DNA of 64,000 nucleotides from Anas platyrhynchos. Its lineage: Eukaryota; Chordata; Aves; Anseriformes; Anatidae. Shown one piece after another: positions 38,780 to 64,000 of this stretch. The translations under genes were made by a program, and so were the position numbers. Where the stretch lies: the NCBI RefSeq assembly GCF_047663525.1, contig NC_092602.1, positions 8,863,501-8,927,500 on the forward strand, in the 5' to 3' direction. The first letter of the stretch is position 1; each line of letters begins with the position of its first letter. The notes under the pieces are model-generated. The model searched no databases, was not told the DNA's origin, and worked only from the letters and a program-made list of their open reading frames with translations.

Positions 38780-41700
38780 GACTGCAGCTTTACATCTGTT
38801 TAAGAACTAGCACTCCAGCAGCACTGCCCTATCTATCAATACACCACAATATTCATGTCATCTGATGTCAGAGTGATCTCTTCTGTGTTTCTTGGTATTT
38901 AGTCACTTTCTTTTACTAGAAGTAACAAGAATGTTAAATTTAAATATTCTATGAAAAGCAGAGAACAATGTAAAATAGCTGGCAAGGCTCTGGCAAGAGG
39001 CAAGGAAATGCAGACCTACAGCTTACTGGTGGCGGTGAAGCAACGTGAATGCCTAGAGGCTAAACCAGCAAGGAGAGGAAGTAAAGAAACAAGAGCTGGA
39101 AAGGCTCAGCATGCTACAGATATGAGGCATGAATAGTAAAGGCTGAAAAGCAGAACACATTTCTGGGAAACAGACAAGTTTAAAAAAAAAGGGAGACAGA
39201 CTTGAAAATGAAGTTGAATACTGAAACTGCAAACTCTGCCTTCTCCATGGACCTCTGTGCAATTCTAAATGCAATTTGATAGCAGGGTCCTTTATAAGGA
39301 TACAGTGAACTTAATCTCTGTTTAGATAGGAGAGCAGCTCTGTCCCAAGAAAAATGAATGAGTGTTATGGTTGTGTTGTGTTAACCCTGGTTGTACTAGG
39401 GTAAAACAGCCACAGCATGCTCTTTTGCTCTCTACCCCTGACAGCTCTAATATTTTTAGTTTGTTTGGATCCCCCCAGCCAGTGCACCGAGGGCTGCTGT
39501 GCAGGCACCGTTCACCTCTGGTTCTGGTTACACTTCCCACGAGCTGTGGTGTCAGGCTTGGTGCTGGCGTGGGCACCACTCACCGATAGCACAGGAAAAA
39601 AATACATCTCAGGAGGAGCCAGAGGGCTGAGAAGGACTCTGCTCCCTAGGAGCCACTCCTGCCTGTCCCTCAACTACCTCAAAGCTGGCACTTACCCACA
39701 GGGCACCCCAGTGCCCCAGGAAAAAGGCTGCTCAGGGACAGCCCTAGAAGAAGCCTTCACTTTACTTCAGGTCCCCTTTGAGCCATACTGTTACTATATA
39801 TATGGCTTGAATGTCTCATTCCCAGAGCCCTAATTTTGACTCTAAACCTAGACTGGGATCTCTGCCAGGAAATCAGCCGCATCTCCAGATCACATAGTGC
39901 TGAGGAAACTCCACCAACTGCTTTCCGACTATTTTGGTAACCCCTTTTCAGCCTCCCTATCTTATTTTACATCTTAGATTTCTCTTCCTAAGATCCCTAA
40001 TCCTGAGTGCCAGCACCAAGTCTTACGCAGTGGGATACACCACAGAACTTGGCAAAGCTTGGATAGGAAGGGACCCAACCAATGTTCCCCAGTGGCAGAG
40101 CTACTGCTGTTCTCCAGTAATGCTCTGCTTTGCCCTATCAGATGGGCCGTATAATGACAAACATCTACGCCTGATCCATCCGTGCCTTAGAGCATTTAGA
40201 AACTAACACTCAATTTAGTTAATAGACTGGGAGATGAGGACACCTACAGGAATAGAGCTAAGGGATCTTCCCCAGCATTGCTTCAATAGCACTGCTGACG
40301 TTACTTCCCCCTGTGCTGTGCTGCAGTGACCAGCTGATAGGCCCGGAGAGGACAATTTGATGTTGCTCTAGGACCAGCTCTCTAAGTCCATGCTCTTCTG
40401 GCAATGATGTTGAGTTTTTAGCTCCTGCAGCTGACCAACACTCAGAAACTGTGGGTTCTTCTGGTTATACCTTTTTTTTTGTACAAAGATTTGCACAAAA
40501 CACGTTATCCTTGCACTGCATCGAACAGGAGCTAATGATTTCCTCGATCTCAGCACTGAAGCTCCAGACAACTCTAGTCCCCCAGCCTACATACCTGGAC
40601 TGAACCAGGCTATCAGACTTCCTTACCTGTCTATCTCCACCTGTCTCCTAAATCAGTTAGGTTCACTAACCTCTCTCTTGTGCACAACAGCACTAAGCAA
40701 AGTCTCTCCTAGCCAAGCACAGTAAATGTTGTCCTCTGCTCTTCCAATATACTGGAAGCTACAGCAGAGTGTCTGGTACTCAGGTAGCAGAACGCAGCAA
40801 CCCCACAGCAGAATCCCCATTACCCTCGATGTACAAAGGATGGGATTTCACATAAACCTTGCTATTTTTCCTAGCGAAGCAGAGGCCAGGATAGAAGTGG
40901 CTTACAAACAGAAAGATATGAGTCACTTACAGCTATAGACCCAAGTCAGTGGCAGATTTAAGAATAAAACCAAAGAGGAAATCTTCTTCATTTCACCTGT
41001 AAGGCAACACTTCCATGTTGACAATCTCCCTGAAAGACTTCAGAAATCATCCTGCACCTGGTATGATCCCATTGGCCTCCCTACATTTAATACAGGTTGA
41101 CACTAGAGGCAGGACTTCAGGGTTTATTTCAAGCCCAGCTTCATGGTACAAAGCAAACGTGAGCCTGCGAAACCTGGCAATTGCTTGAGATGAATTATTA
41201 GCTGGTACTTCATGTGCATGAGATGAACTGTTGGTAATTCAGCTAGAATTACTAGCTCCAGCTGGTTCCGTGTGTCACTGCCTTCCCACGTGGCAGGCAT
41301 GAGGAGGGCACCTCTGGCAGAGAATATACTTCAGGTTGGTTCTGACACTGCAGGGAGCAAAGACAACAGAAGAACAGGTCGTATCTTGCTGGGTGCCATT
41401 TGTTTCTCCTGGGTCCTATTTCACATTTCTGGAAATACATCGGGAAATTTGATTCGGGATAAGAACAACCTGTTCCAAGACAGCTTCTCTCATCTCAACA
41501 TTTTAGATCTCTTGAATGCTTGGCTCTACATCCAAAGCAGAATTTCTTAATTTCTCTTGTACTTTAAAGAAGCACATCCGTATTTCATTTTCAGGAAACA
41601 ACAAAGTGTCAGCTGAACAGAAATTAAAGATCATATCAATCCAAACTATCTTTAAAAATGTATTTGACTGAATACAAATGTCCAGGCCATTTATATAAAC

Positions 41701-44700
41701 ATCTTCTTCCAAATCTGTGGTCTCCCACACAGACAGTTAGGTCAAATAAAGAAAAGAGAGTGGCAAATAAACCTGTGCAAATCTCTGAAAGGTGAATCAA
41801 CACACAAAGAGGTTCTAAAATGCAGTGCTGAATTTTCTATAGCAGCAGCTAAGGAGAATTAAATCAAAGGGATTCACCTGACATACTCAAAGGGATTCAG
41901 AGACCAAGCTCAAAAACAACATTCAAATTTACATGAAGTAAATATCTGTATAATTTTCATTTCCAGGTCAAATACACATATACACCCCATATTTCACTTC
42001 AAGTCTGGTAATAACTGAATGTATATTCTTCTAGAAGGAAGATGTCTTGAGAAGCAGAGAATCTGCTCACAGTCCTTTCCTCCCTTCCGTGCATCCCTTC
42101 AGCTGACCAGCAGCAATGCCAACTTCCACGCTTTTACTGCAAGATGTGCATTATATAATGTTTCCTTTAGGGATTCAGCACATAATTAAAAAAAATAAAA
42201 TATCTAGAATCATCACATTCTTAAAAAGACCTCATAAACTTTCACCTGAATGGAGGCACTTGGATCTGGTAATATAAAATCAGAGTTAAATAAAGCATTT
42301 TGTGTTCATGATATTGGGGAGCCTAGCCCCAAATCACAGGGGTATATGTCAACGCAAGCAAACAAATTCCAGGAGTCATTTGAAGGCTTCCTTTTCTGAA
42401 GCTGCTCAAAAACTGATGCATTTACTTAAGGAGGCTTCTGTCAGAGAATATCTTCCTTGTTTTGTATCTTAAAAGGCCCATAGGCAAACAGTTTTGAAAA
42501 CAATTACCTCCTGGTATTGGGGTCAAGCAGAGTTCTTCCACTGGTCTCTGTAGACCCAGAGCCCTGTCCAGAATTCACAGAAGCTTCTTACATGAGTCTT
42601 AAGAAACAGTTTATCTCTACCTCAAGGGATATTCTTTATTTATTCTTTTTTACATTATTTTCCTGTCCTGTAACTGATCCTCCTTCACGAGCCCTGTGCA
42701 GTTTCCCACTCATGCATACTTCATCTTGCTTGTCAGGCTGAAACACACAATATCCAAGGCTTTCAACTGTCATCTCATGGTCACTCACCCCAGCATTTTA
42801 TGTTGATTTCTCTCATCTTGACAGCCAGGAGCTAAAAACTGCGTGTTCTAAAAGCAAATGCTTCAAATGGGTAAATGACTTTGGAATCGGAAAGGATAAA
42901 GATGAAAGGCAGTTGGCAGACAGCCATTAGTGGGAGAGAGACATTCTGCTTCCCAAAGAGTGCTTTCAAAGGGAAAGAGGAGATTATTAAAGGTATCATT
43001 AAATAGATTCATTTCTTCTTAAGAACAGCACTCTCTGGTTTTAACTGGAAAGATAAAAATGAAGGATAAAAATACCATATCAGTCACAAAACCAATGAGC
43101 TATGGCTTACTCCATCCATATTATGCCTCTGGACTGTCTCCCCTCCTAAGGCAACTATTTACTCTGTACTGTATTTTATTTTATAAAGCAGTGGAGAGCT
43201 GCATCTACTTGTTAAGTGTTTTTTGGTGTACCGGGGTTATAAAAGTACCAGGATGCTAACCTAATCCAAGGACATCTTGACATGGCGATGGCTATACAGG
43301 GTCCTTGGGAAAACTGCCTTTCAGACACACAGAAGGAGCAGTCACGCTTGCAGGTAACCTGCATAGCCCAGCAAGGCATGTCCCTGTTGATGGACAAATT
43401 CTTCTCTGCCACAGTCACGTAACATACAGTTATGGAAGACAGTGGAAAATGTGTAGGAGCACAGAGACTTTTGTTCTAAGTGAAAACAATCATTACCTGC
43501 CACACATGAGGTTTTCTTTGGAAGGCCCAGACCCTACAGCTGGAAGTGAATAGAATTCAGAGGCCAGTTTGGGGCTGTGGAACAAAGTCTCCAGTCGGGA
43601 GTATTTCACAGGGAGGCCACCTGTGCTGTTAGTGCTGTCTGGTGATGTTTGGGCAGCCAGTTGTATGGTGGGGGTGCAGCCAAAGCCAGTCCCCCTTCTT
43701 CATGGTGCCACGTCTGAGCCCCAAGTGTATAGCAGATATATGTTGGTGAACTGAGAAGCAGGGATCCCCATTCGGCAAAGCATAAACAGCAAGCAGAGCT
43801 CTAACTGCATGCCTGAAGTCTTAGTCCATGATGAGTAATTCACTCTTATCTTGCTGCATGAAGGCTTTGCTTTAGAGATATAGGGAAATATCTAGAAACA
43901 AAATGAAGCTATCAACTTGAAATGTCGTTTCCTTCAAAATCAACAGGAAAGGTTTCTCAGACATGGAACAAAGTGTTTTTTCCCCCAGCCTAACCACAAT
44001 AAATTACAAATCAGAATACAGATCACATGTCAACTGGAATGGAAAAAGGTATTTAAAGCACCGTTTTACTTCTCATAGCCCAAACTCCAGTCCTTAATCC
44101 CAATATTAATAAAAGAAAACTCAGAATGTAGTTTCAGTAGTAATTCTCCTTGAATTCAAGCTTCCTCAAACGCTGGATCCAAGAGTTGCTTTAGCTCACT
44201 GCATAATGCATATGTACTTCACCAGCAATAATCATATTTTATCCCAAGTTTTTAAATGTTGAAAATAATTATGCCTCAAGCTTCAGGATTCATATAATTA
44301 TGTGGAAAACCAGTTTTAATTAAAAGGAATTCTCTAGCACTTCATATTGAGAAAAACTTCAAAATGTGAGTCTTAGAGTTGCAAAACTCAGAGTACACAT
44401 AAAAAGGCATAAAATACACTCTTTATGAAATCAGCCTATTCTTAAGGGACCCTCAAGACTGTGGGAAGCAAGATGGAGTTGGGGCTACTGACAGGATGTT
44501 GCCATGCAGCATCTTAAGCAATCTCTGTTTGCAGAAACTAGGCAAAACTGTAACAAGTTTGCAGAAATCATTAGGAAAAACTAATGTCCCAATAGAAAGG
44601 GTCTTTTTTTTCTCTCTCCCTCATATATAATGCAAGTTACTTCAAAGATCATTTTGCCCTGCAGAACTGTTCTGTCCTTCTTTCCAGCAGCCCCTGAAGA

Positions 44701-46129
44701 TTACACATTTCCGCAGGTACCCAGACAGAAGCTCTGCTCTCCCCTGCTTCTGGGTCTTCTCAAATCAGAGTTTTACAATTCTTACTTTATATTAAAAGAA
44801 AGGAAATGTTCTCTGCTCTAATAAAACAGCTGCAGCATAAATGATACACTAGAGAACTATTTCACTGAAGCTTTCTGTTTCTGCCTGAGAGTGTCCTGTG
44901 ACCTGCAGTGCACAAGTGCAAAACAGCCTCACGTGCCTTAAGGATGGCTCTTCATAATTTGAAGAGGAATTCCACGCAGAAGGCCTTATCCTTTGAGAAC
45001 CTATAGTTTTCTGTAAGATCCTGCTACAAGACAAGTATTTGTTTACTCAGAGAGAGAAATTTAACATTTAACATTTTTGTCGAGGCTGAATAAGTTAAAG
45101 GTTCAATGCAATGGACAGCTCAAAGACTCTACCCTAAAAGCAGGCAGCCATGGATACATTGCCCTGCAATGGTTGCACACATTCTGAGAGCCTGCAGACA
45201 TTTCACTCAGAAGACAAGCAATTAGATACAATGTGTGGGTTATTTTTTTTCCTCAGCCTGCCAAGGAAGTCTCATCTTTATCCATGTCAGACTTTGACTT
45301 GCAGGTCTGTGCATGTAAGGAACAGTGTAACACTGTTGTCTGCATGAGCTGAACACCTTTGGAAAGAGAAGTTGCTTCCACTGAACCAGAAATATTTTCA
45401 CTGTTCTGAAAATTCCCCTTTTCTCCTCTTGTCACCTATAGGACTCCAGGCTTTTTTTCCAGCTGAACTCTCATTAACAGGTGGCCTGGTTTTGCTCCCA
45501 TCGCAGCTGAACAGATTATGTTTTCTAACCAGTTCATCCATCTCTGTCATACCAACACCCAAACAATTCACCAGCCAAAAGAGTCCATTTGACAGTTATT
45601 TGCTGTTATGACACTCTAACCTGTCCTTACAGGAACAGATGAAATCACATTAATCCCACGCAAACAACAAGGTCTAATTTATCAGAAACCTATGCTGTTT
45701 CTTTAAGTTAGATTATTTCTACTTTATCTGTTTCTCCCAGATTCATTGATTAACATAATCAAGTTAAATTTACAGTACCTTGGTCCCAGTTTGGACTCGT
45801 GGTTACTGCATCCACGTCAGACATCAAGAGAAGCAAGAGTGCCCAAAAGTTCATCTGTTTCTCACACTGATATCCACTGATTTATAAAAAACCTCATCTT
45901 TCACTACAAACTCCGCTTCATTTTAAAGTGCACTACTGAGTCATTTTATGGCAATGATATGAACTTAATTACCTCTGTTGAGTTTGATTCAAACTGGAAC
46001 GCTGTTGTGATTACACCAAGGTGATAAAATCGCTTACCTTAGAAGCTACCTATGTGAAGCATTAGTATGGCTGAAGCTAGACACTTCAGCTTCCTTGCCT
46101 AATAAAAAACTTTAGCATGGTGACAGATT

Positions 46130-46178
46130 AAAAAAACAAAACAAAACCAAAACAAACAAAAAACAACAAAACAAAACA
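46130..46178. repeat. (AAAAC)n-type A-rich tract
   Basis: A low-complexity run of A with regular single C interruptions. Confidence 0.9.
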
Positions 46179-47460
46179 GAGCAAGCACCAATGAATGGAA
46201 TTCATGCTTTCAGAAAACAGCTCAACCTCTGGTTATCTCAGGAATATTCCTCTCAGGAAAAACATACCAACAACATAAAAAGGTCCTTCTTGTTGCCGTG
46301 GCTTAAAGACAGCTATAATTTGGGAGAAAGGGAATAAGGAAAAGTAGATAAATGGTGTATCAGCAGGCAACATAACTTTTCTGGACCTCAGTCTCTCCTT
46401 CTACAGAACGTGAAAAAATACTTACACAGTCCTCAGATGAACATTTGAAAATACTCTAGCAGTGACAACAGGCCTATATCATTGATTTCAGTAGGCTCAA
46501 GAATAGACCTGTAAATATTAGTAGGCCTTTGTTCCATACAGTTCTCATAGTTATCAAAATCATTTGATAAATCATAGCCATCACTTTTACAACTAAATAC
46601 ATTGCAGCAGCTTTGCTAGCAAGCCACAACAGCTTTTTCCAGGGCTAAAATAGCTCTTTATCCCCACCTGGAGGAGGGACGTTTCAAAGAAAAGAGTTCA
46701 TTCACCATTAGCAACAGTTTTCATCTGCAAATACCCTTAAAGCACAGCCAGTATCCCACCCAGACCACACATTTCAAATGTGCATACACATCACAGTAAA
46801 CACAGCTCAAACGCCTCTGTTTAAGCACACTTCTGCACTGGTCAAAGTCTTCTGTCATTTATGCTACCAACTCACTACATGCAAAATACTGGACTTTTTT
46901 TTTTAATAAAAATAAAACTTACATAATATAAAAAAATAAATGAATATGCAAGTGAATTCCCTAGCAGAATTCCATATGGAGCTGTCAGAAAAGCTGCTGT
47001 ATTTTCTGTAGTGAAGGAACAAGATTGATCTACTACCACTGGAGCTGCTGCCTTTGCTCCTCTTACCTTCATCTAAAACCAAAAAGCAGTTTCCAGACCC
47101 AGTTTGGGAAAAGCAGGTGGGACCGGAAGCACATGCCAACACCAAGCAATAACATACCATTTTTAACTTTGATCCTGTAAGCATTTATGTAAACATTGAA
47201 TCGTTTCTCACTTGTGAATAACCCTATTGAACTTGATGAATAAAGGCTGGGTCAGAGCTGATGTTATAAAAGGAATTCCTCTTTTCTTCTCCCTAACACA
47301 TTTTTTACACTTTTTTTTTTTTTAATTTTAATGAAAATGATGGAGCATACAGGCATGTCATCTTCTTTGACTTCCTACACAACCTAAAACAAAACATTTC
47401 ACTCAACTATTCCAGCATCTTGCATAAAATACAGTCAAAACAATGATGCAAGTCTGCATT

Positions 47461-48380
47461 TCACCCACACTGATCTTTTTTGACAAAAATTGTAAATCTT
47501 ATTACAAACAAAACCAAATTGACAAAAATTGTAAATCTTATTACAAACAAAACCAAACTTCTCTGAGCAGGATTATTTTCTGTAATCATGCTTACTGATC
47601 TTAATAATATAGCTGACTTTCTTATTTCAGACAATTCATTATTATTTCCTAGACATTTGGTTGGAATTTCCTCTCTAAAGAGTGGCAAAACATGAGTATT
47701 CCTCTGGTTTTCTGGAATTTCCCTGAAATTCCCATTTCTTTTGGAAAATGAGCAGTAGAGTATTTCTCTATCCATCCAGTTTTCCTGCACACAAATTACT
47801 GGTGCTTTGCAATTAAAGACACCGTCTTGGTTCCTTTTAAACATGAATTATAAACAGGTACCAAACACTCTTCTGCATTGTTACGAATTTTAACTTCACC
47901 TTGTCTACCTATCAGTGGGATATTACCAGCAGAAGGATTTATTTTGCCCTCAGTACACTCTGAAAAATGATTTTCCATATGTCTCACCACCTATCCTTTC
48001 CAGGTGACTCCAGGTTCCCTCAGCAACTCTCTTAACCTGAAATATGCAATTATTGCTTCCCATAGCTCAACTGGTGGATGCTGCTCTCATCTCTGTTGGG
48101 GTCTCGCATCATAGCTGCCTCCTTTTCTGATGTAGCTTTCTGGCCACTTAATACAGTCCTTTTTATTTAAGAACTCCAAGTTTTCTGTCACAGCGTTCTG
48201 ATATTTTCCTCTAATACGCTCTGTTTTTAAATTGCCCCCAGTTTGGAGGAAAGCTGTCCCTTTGAACACTGGGGACACACGCATCTGATCAGCAAGGTCT
48301 CTCTGCTCTGTCCAGGCCGCACACACCTCGCTCACAAGACTCCCTACAAACACCTCCGCTTGGAGTCCATGAGGCCCCAA
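47461..48380 (-). pseudogene. Unidentified minus-strand near-open region upstream of SMPD4
   Basis: From 48380 down to 47796 a single minus-strand frame is open except for two stops (codons at 48089-48087 and 47993-47991). From 47844 down to 47461 a second, shifted frame is open for 127 codons. The products contain charged, non-repetitive text such as KYQNAVTENLEFLNKK and VTWKG, unlike random intergenic translation. I recognise no family. It may be a decayed retrocopy, an old coding gene, or the first exon of a divergent noncoding transcript from the SMPD4 promoter. The end includes the 39-base tandem duplication at 47480-47557. Confidence 0.25.
47480..47557. repeat. Exact 39-base tandem duplication
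   Basis: The unit beginning TTGACAAAAATTGTAAATC and ending AAAACCAAA occurs at 47480-47518 and again, identical, at 47519-47557. Identity implies a recent event. 39 is a multiple of three and keeps the minus-strand frame open. Confidence 0.97.
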
Positions 48381-48503
48381 ACCCCACGTAATTAACGTCT
48401 GACTGCCATTAGCCTGGGGCCACGGTTACATTTTAGCACCTTTTGACCCTCACACCAGCGCAAGGCACGCAAGGAGCACAATGGCTTCCCCCCCCTCAGC
48501 GCG

Positions 48504-48514
48504 GCCGCCATCTT
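48504..48514 (-). promoter_or_regulatory. YY1-type site, GCCGCCATCTT
   Basis: Reverse complement AAGATGGCGGC is the consensus YY1 core-promoter element often found close to transcription starts. A second, plus-strand match (AAAGATGGCG) lies at 48583-48592. Confidence 0.6.
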
Positions 48515-48518
48515 AGGC

Positions 48519-48680
48519 ATGGAAGCCGCCGGCCCGTCGCCATGGCAACCTGCAGCCCCCGCCCCGGTAGGGGAGGCGGGACAAAGATGGCGTCAGCGCC
48601 CTGCGCCGCCCGGGAGTGGTGACGCTGAGGAGAGGCGGCAGGGAGCGGGAGGGAGGAACGGCACCGCACCACAGCGCACC
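48519..48680 (+). CDS. SMPD4: Possible in-frame N-terminal extension of SMPD4 (upstream ATG)
   Basis: An ATG at 48519 (G at -3 and G at +4) opens a frame of 54 codons that runs without stop into the SMPD4 ATG at 48681 in the same frame, beginning MEAAGPSPWQP. The translation is Pro/Ala/Arg-rich, as GC-rich 5' leaders often are. Use depends on whether transcription starts upstream of 48519, which the sequence does not show. Mammalian SMPD4 also has N-terminally longer isoforms, as I recall. Confidence 0.25.
48536..48549 (+). promoter_or_regulatory. RFX X-box, GTCGCCATGGCAAC
   Basis: It matches the imperfect palindrome GTNRCC-(2)-RGYAAC at every constrained position: GTCGCC, spacer AT, GGCAAC. 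It is 132 bases upstream of the SMPD4 start codon inside the CpG island. RFX factors bind such sites in core promoters of ciliary and centrosomal genes. Confidence 0.65.
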
Positions 48681-63452
<14,772 letters not shown>

Positions 63453-64000
63453 GTATGTAACATCTTTCTAATAACTTCCCATGTGGCAGCATGAATAAGA
63501 ATCAGGATTCCTCAAATGTACTTCTAGTTCTTGTGCTTTGTGGGGTCACAAAGCCATCCAGTGATCCAGCTAGAAAACTTTGTTTTAAACATTGTTTAGG
63601 CTTTACTTCACCCAAACACTTCAAAACCCTTTTCAATATAAATGGAACTAGATGCTCTGAACTTCTATCAAGCACACTTTGTGACCACTCTGTTGGACTC
63701 TACAATAGTTGATACCAAAGTTGAGTCTTAAATTATGCCTACTCTCATGTTTATGTATAGCCACTGCATGGCTCAAACTCTAAAAACAGTCTTCTAGCTA
63801 CTAAATGTAAAGAACTACAAAAATACACCATACAGTTGTAGCTATAGATGAATGGAGGAACTAGATGTTGCCTGTTTCTTTAGTTAAACTTAGAACAGGT
63901 TTATTTACCACACTCACTCGTACAGATCTGAGAAGACAGCTGTTTTACAACTCTTCAGGAGTCAGGAGATAACAAAACACCTCTCTGGTATTTGATAAAT
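63453..64000 (+). other. SMPD4 intron 16 (partial)
   Basis: After the donor GTATGT no further SMPD4 block is readable before the window ends. The expected continuation (C-terminal region and membrane anchor) must lie to the right. Confidence 0.7.

Larger units (their letters stand above)
36685..47459. other. Intergenic region, right half: no recognised gene
   Basis: About 10.8 kb with no recognised coding exon, RNA gene or full repeat. It holds a two-copy 21-base repeat (38741-38779) and an AAAAC-rich tract (46130-46178). A minus-strand frame near 46903-47184 has a good splice donor but no recognisable product. Confidence 0.45.

Noticed and set aside
39365..39440. Possible reverse-strand LTR end (TGTTATGGTTGTG then GTTAACCCTGG)
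   Set aside because: Only loosely similar to the LTR at 9934-10513, and the following sequence does not continue the match.
39417..39833. Plus-strand open frame of 138 codons
   Set aside because: No recognisable protein; composition and context look intergenic.

Overview
This is vertebrate nuclear DNA, most likely from a bird. Genes are split by GT-AG introns. The interspersed repeats are 3' ends of CR1 LINEs and an avian-type endogenous-retrovirus solo LTR, and there are many A/T-rich microsatellites. Galliform origin is plausible but I cannot fix the species. I see no operon, CRISPR array, phage or other prokaryotic-style system.

There are three protein-coding genes. (1) At the left edge (733-1856, +) lie the last two coding exons of a gamma-glutamyltransferase 1-like gene (GGT1), with two polyadenylation signals near 2530. 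(2) A complete gamma-glutamyltransferase 5 gene (GGT5) lies on the minus strand. Its 12 coding exons run from 24332 down to 7035, total 1671 nt (556 residues plus stop), and all splice phases agree. A 3' UTR probably reaches about 4755. GGT1 and GGT5 are therefore tail to tail about 2.2 kb apart, as expected of paralogues from a local duplication. (3) From 48681 to the right edge (+) lie the first 16 coding exons (632 codons) of SMPD4, neutral sphingomyelinase 3. It starts in a CpG-rich promoter with YY1-type sites and a perfect RFX X-box. Its C-terminal part lies beyond the window.

The 24 kb between the GGT5 and SMPD4 starts (24.5-48.4 kb) holds no gene I recognise. It contains one CR1 fragment, simple repeats, an AT-rich block, a CpG-bearing patch near 27.0-27.4 kb, and a minus-strand stretch at 47.46-48.38 kb that reads like decayed or divergent coding sequence next to the SMPD4 promoter.

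GGT1 and GGT5 products act at the cell surface on glutathione and leukotriene C4. SMPD4 acts on sphingomyelin at ER and nuclear-envelope membranes. The three genes are neighbours rather than a pathway. The points most worth a second look are the SMPD4 promoter architecture with an in-frame upstream ATG, a candidate alternative terminal exon in SMPD4, the minus-strand reading frame upstream of SMPD4, a Ser-to-Ala change in the GGT5 substrate loop, and antisense LTR sequences in GGT5 introns.
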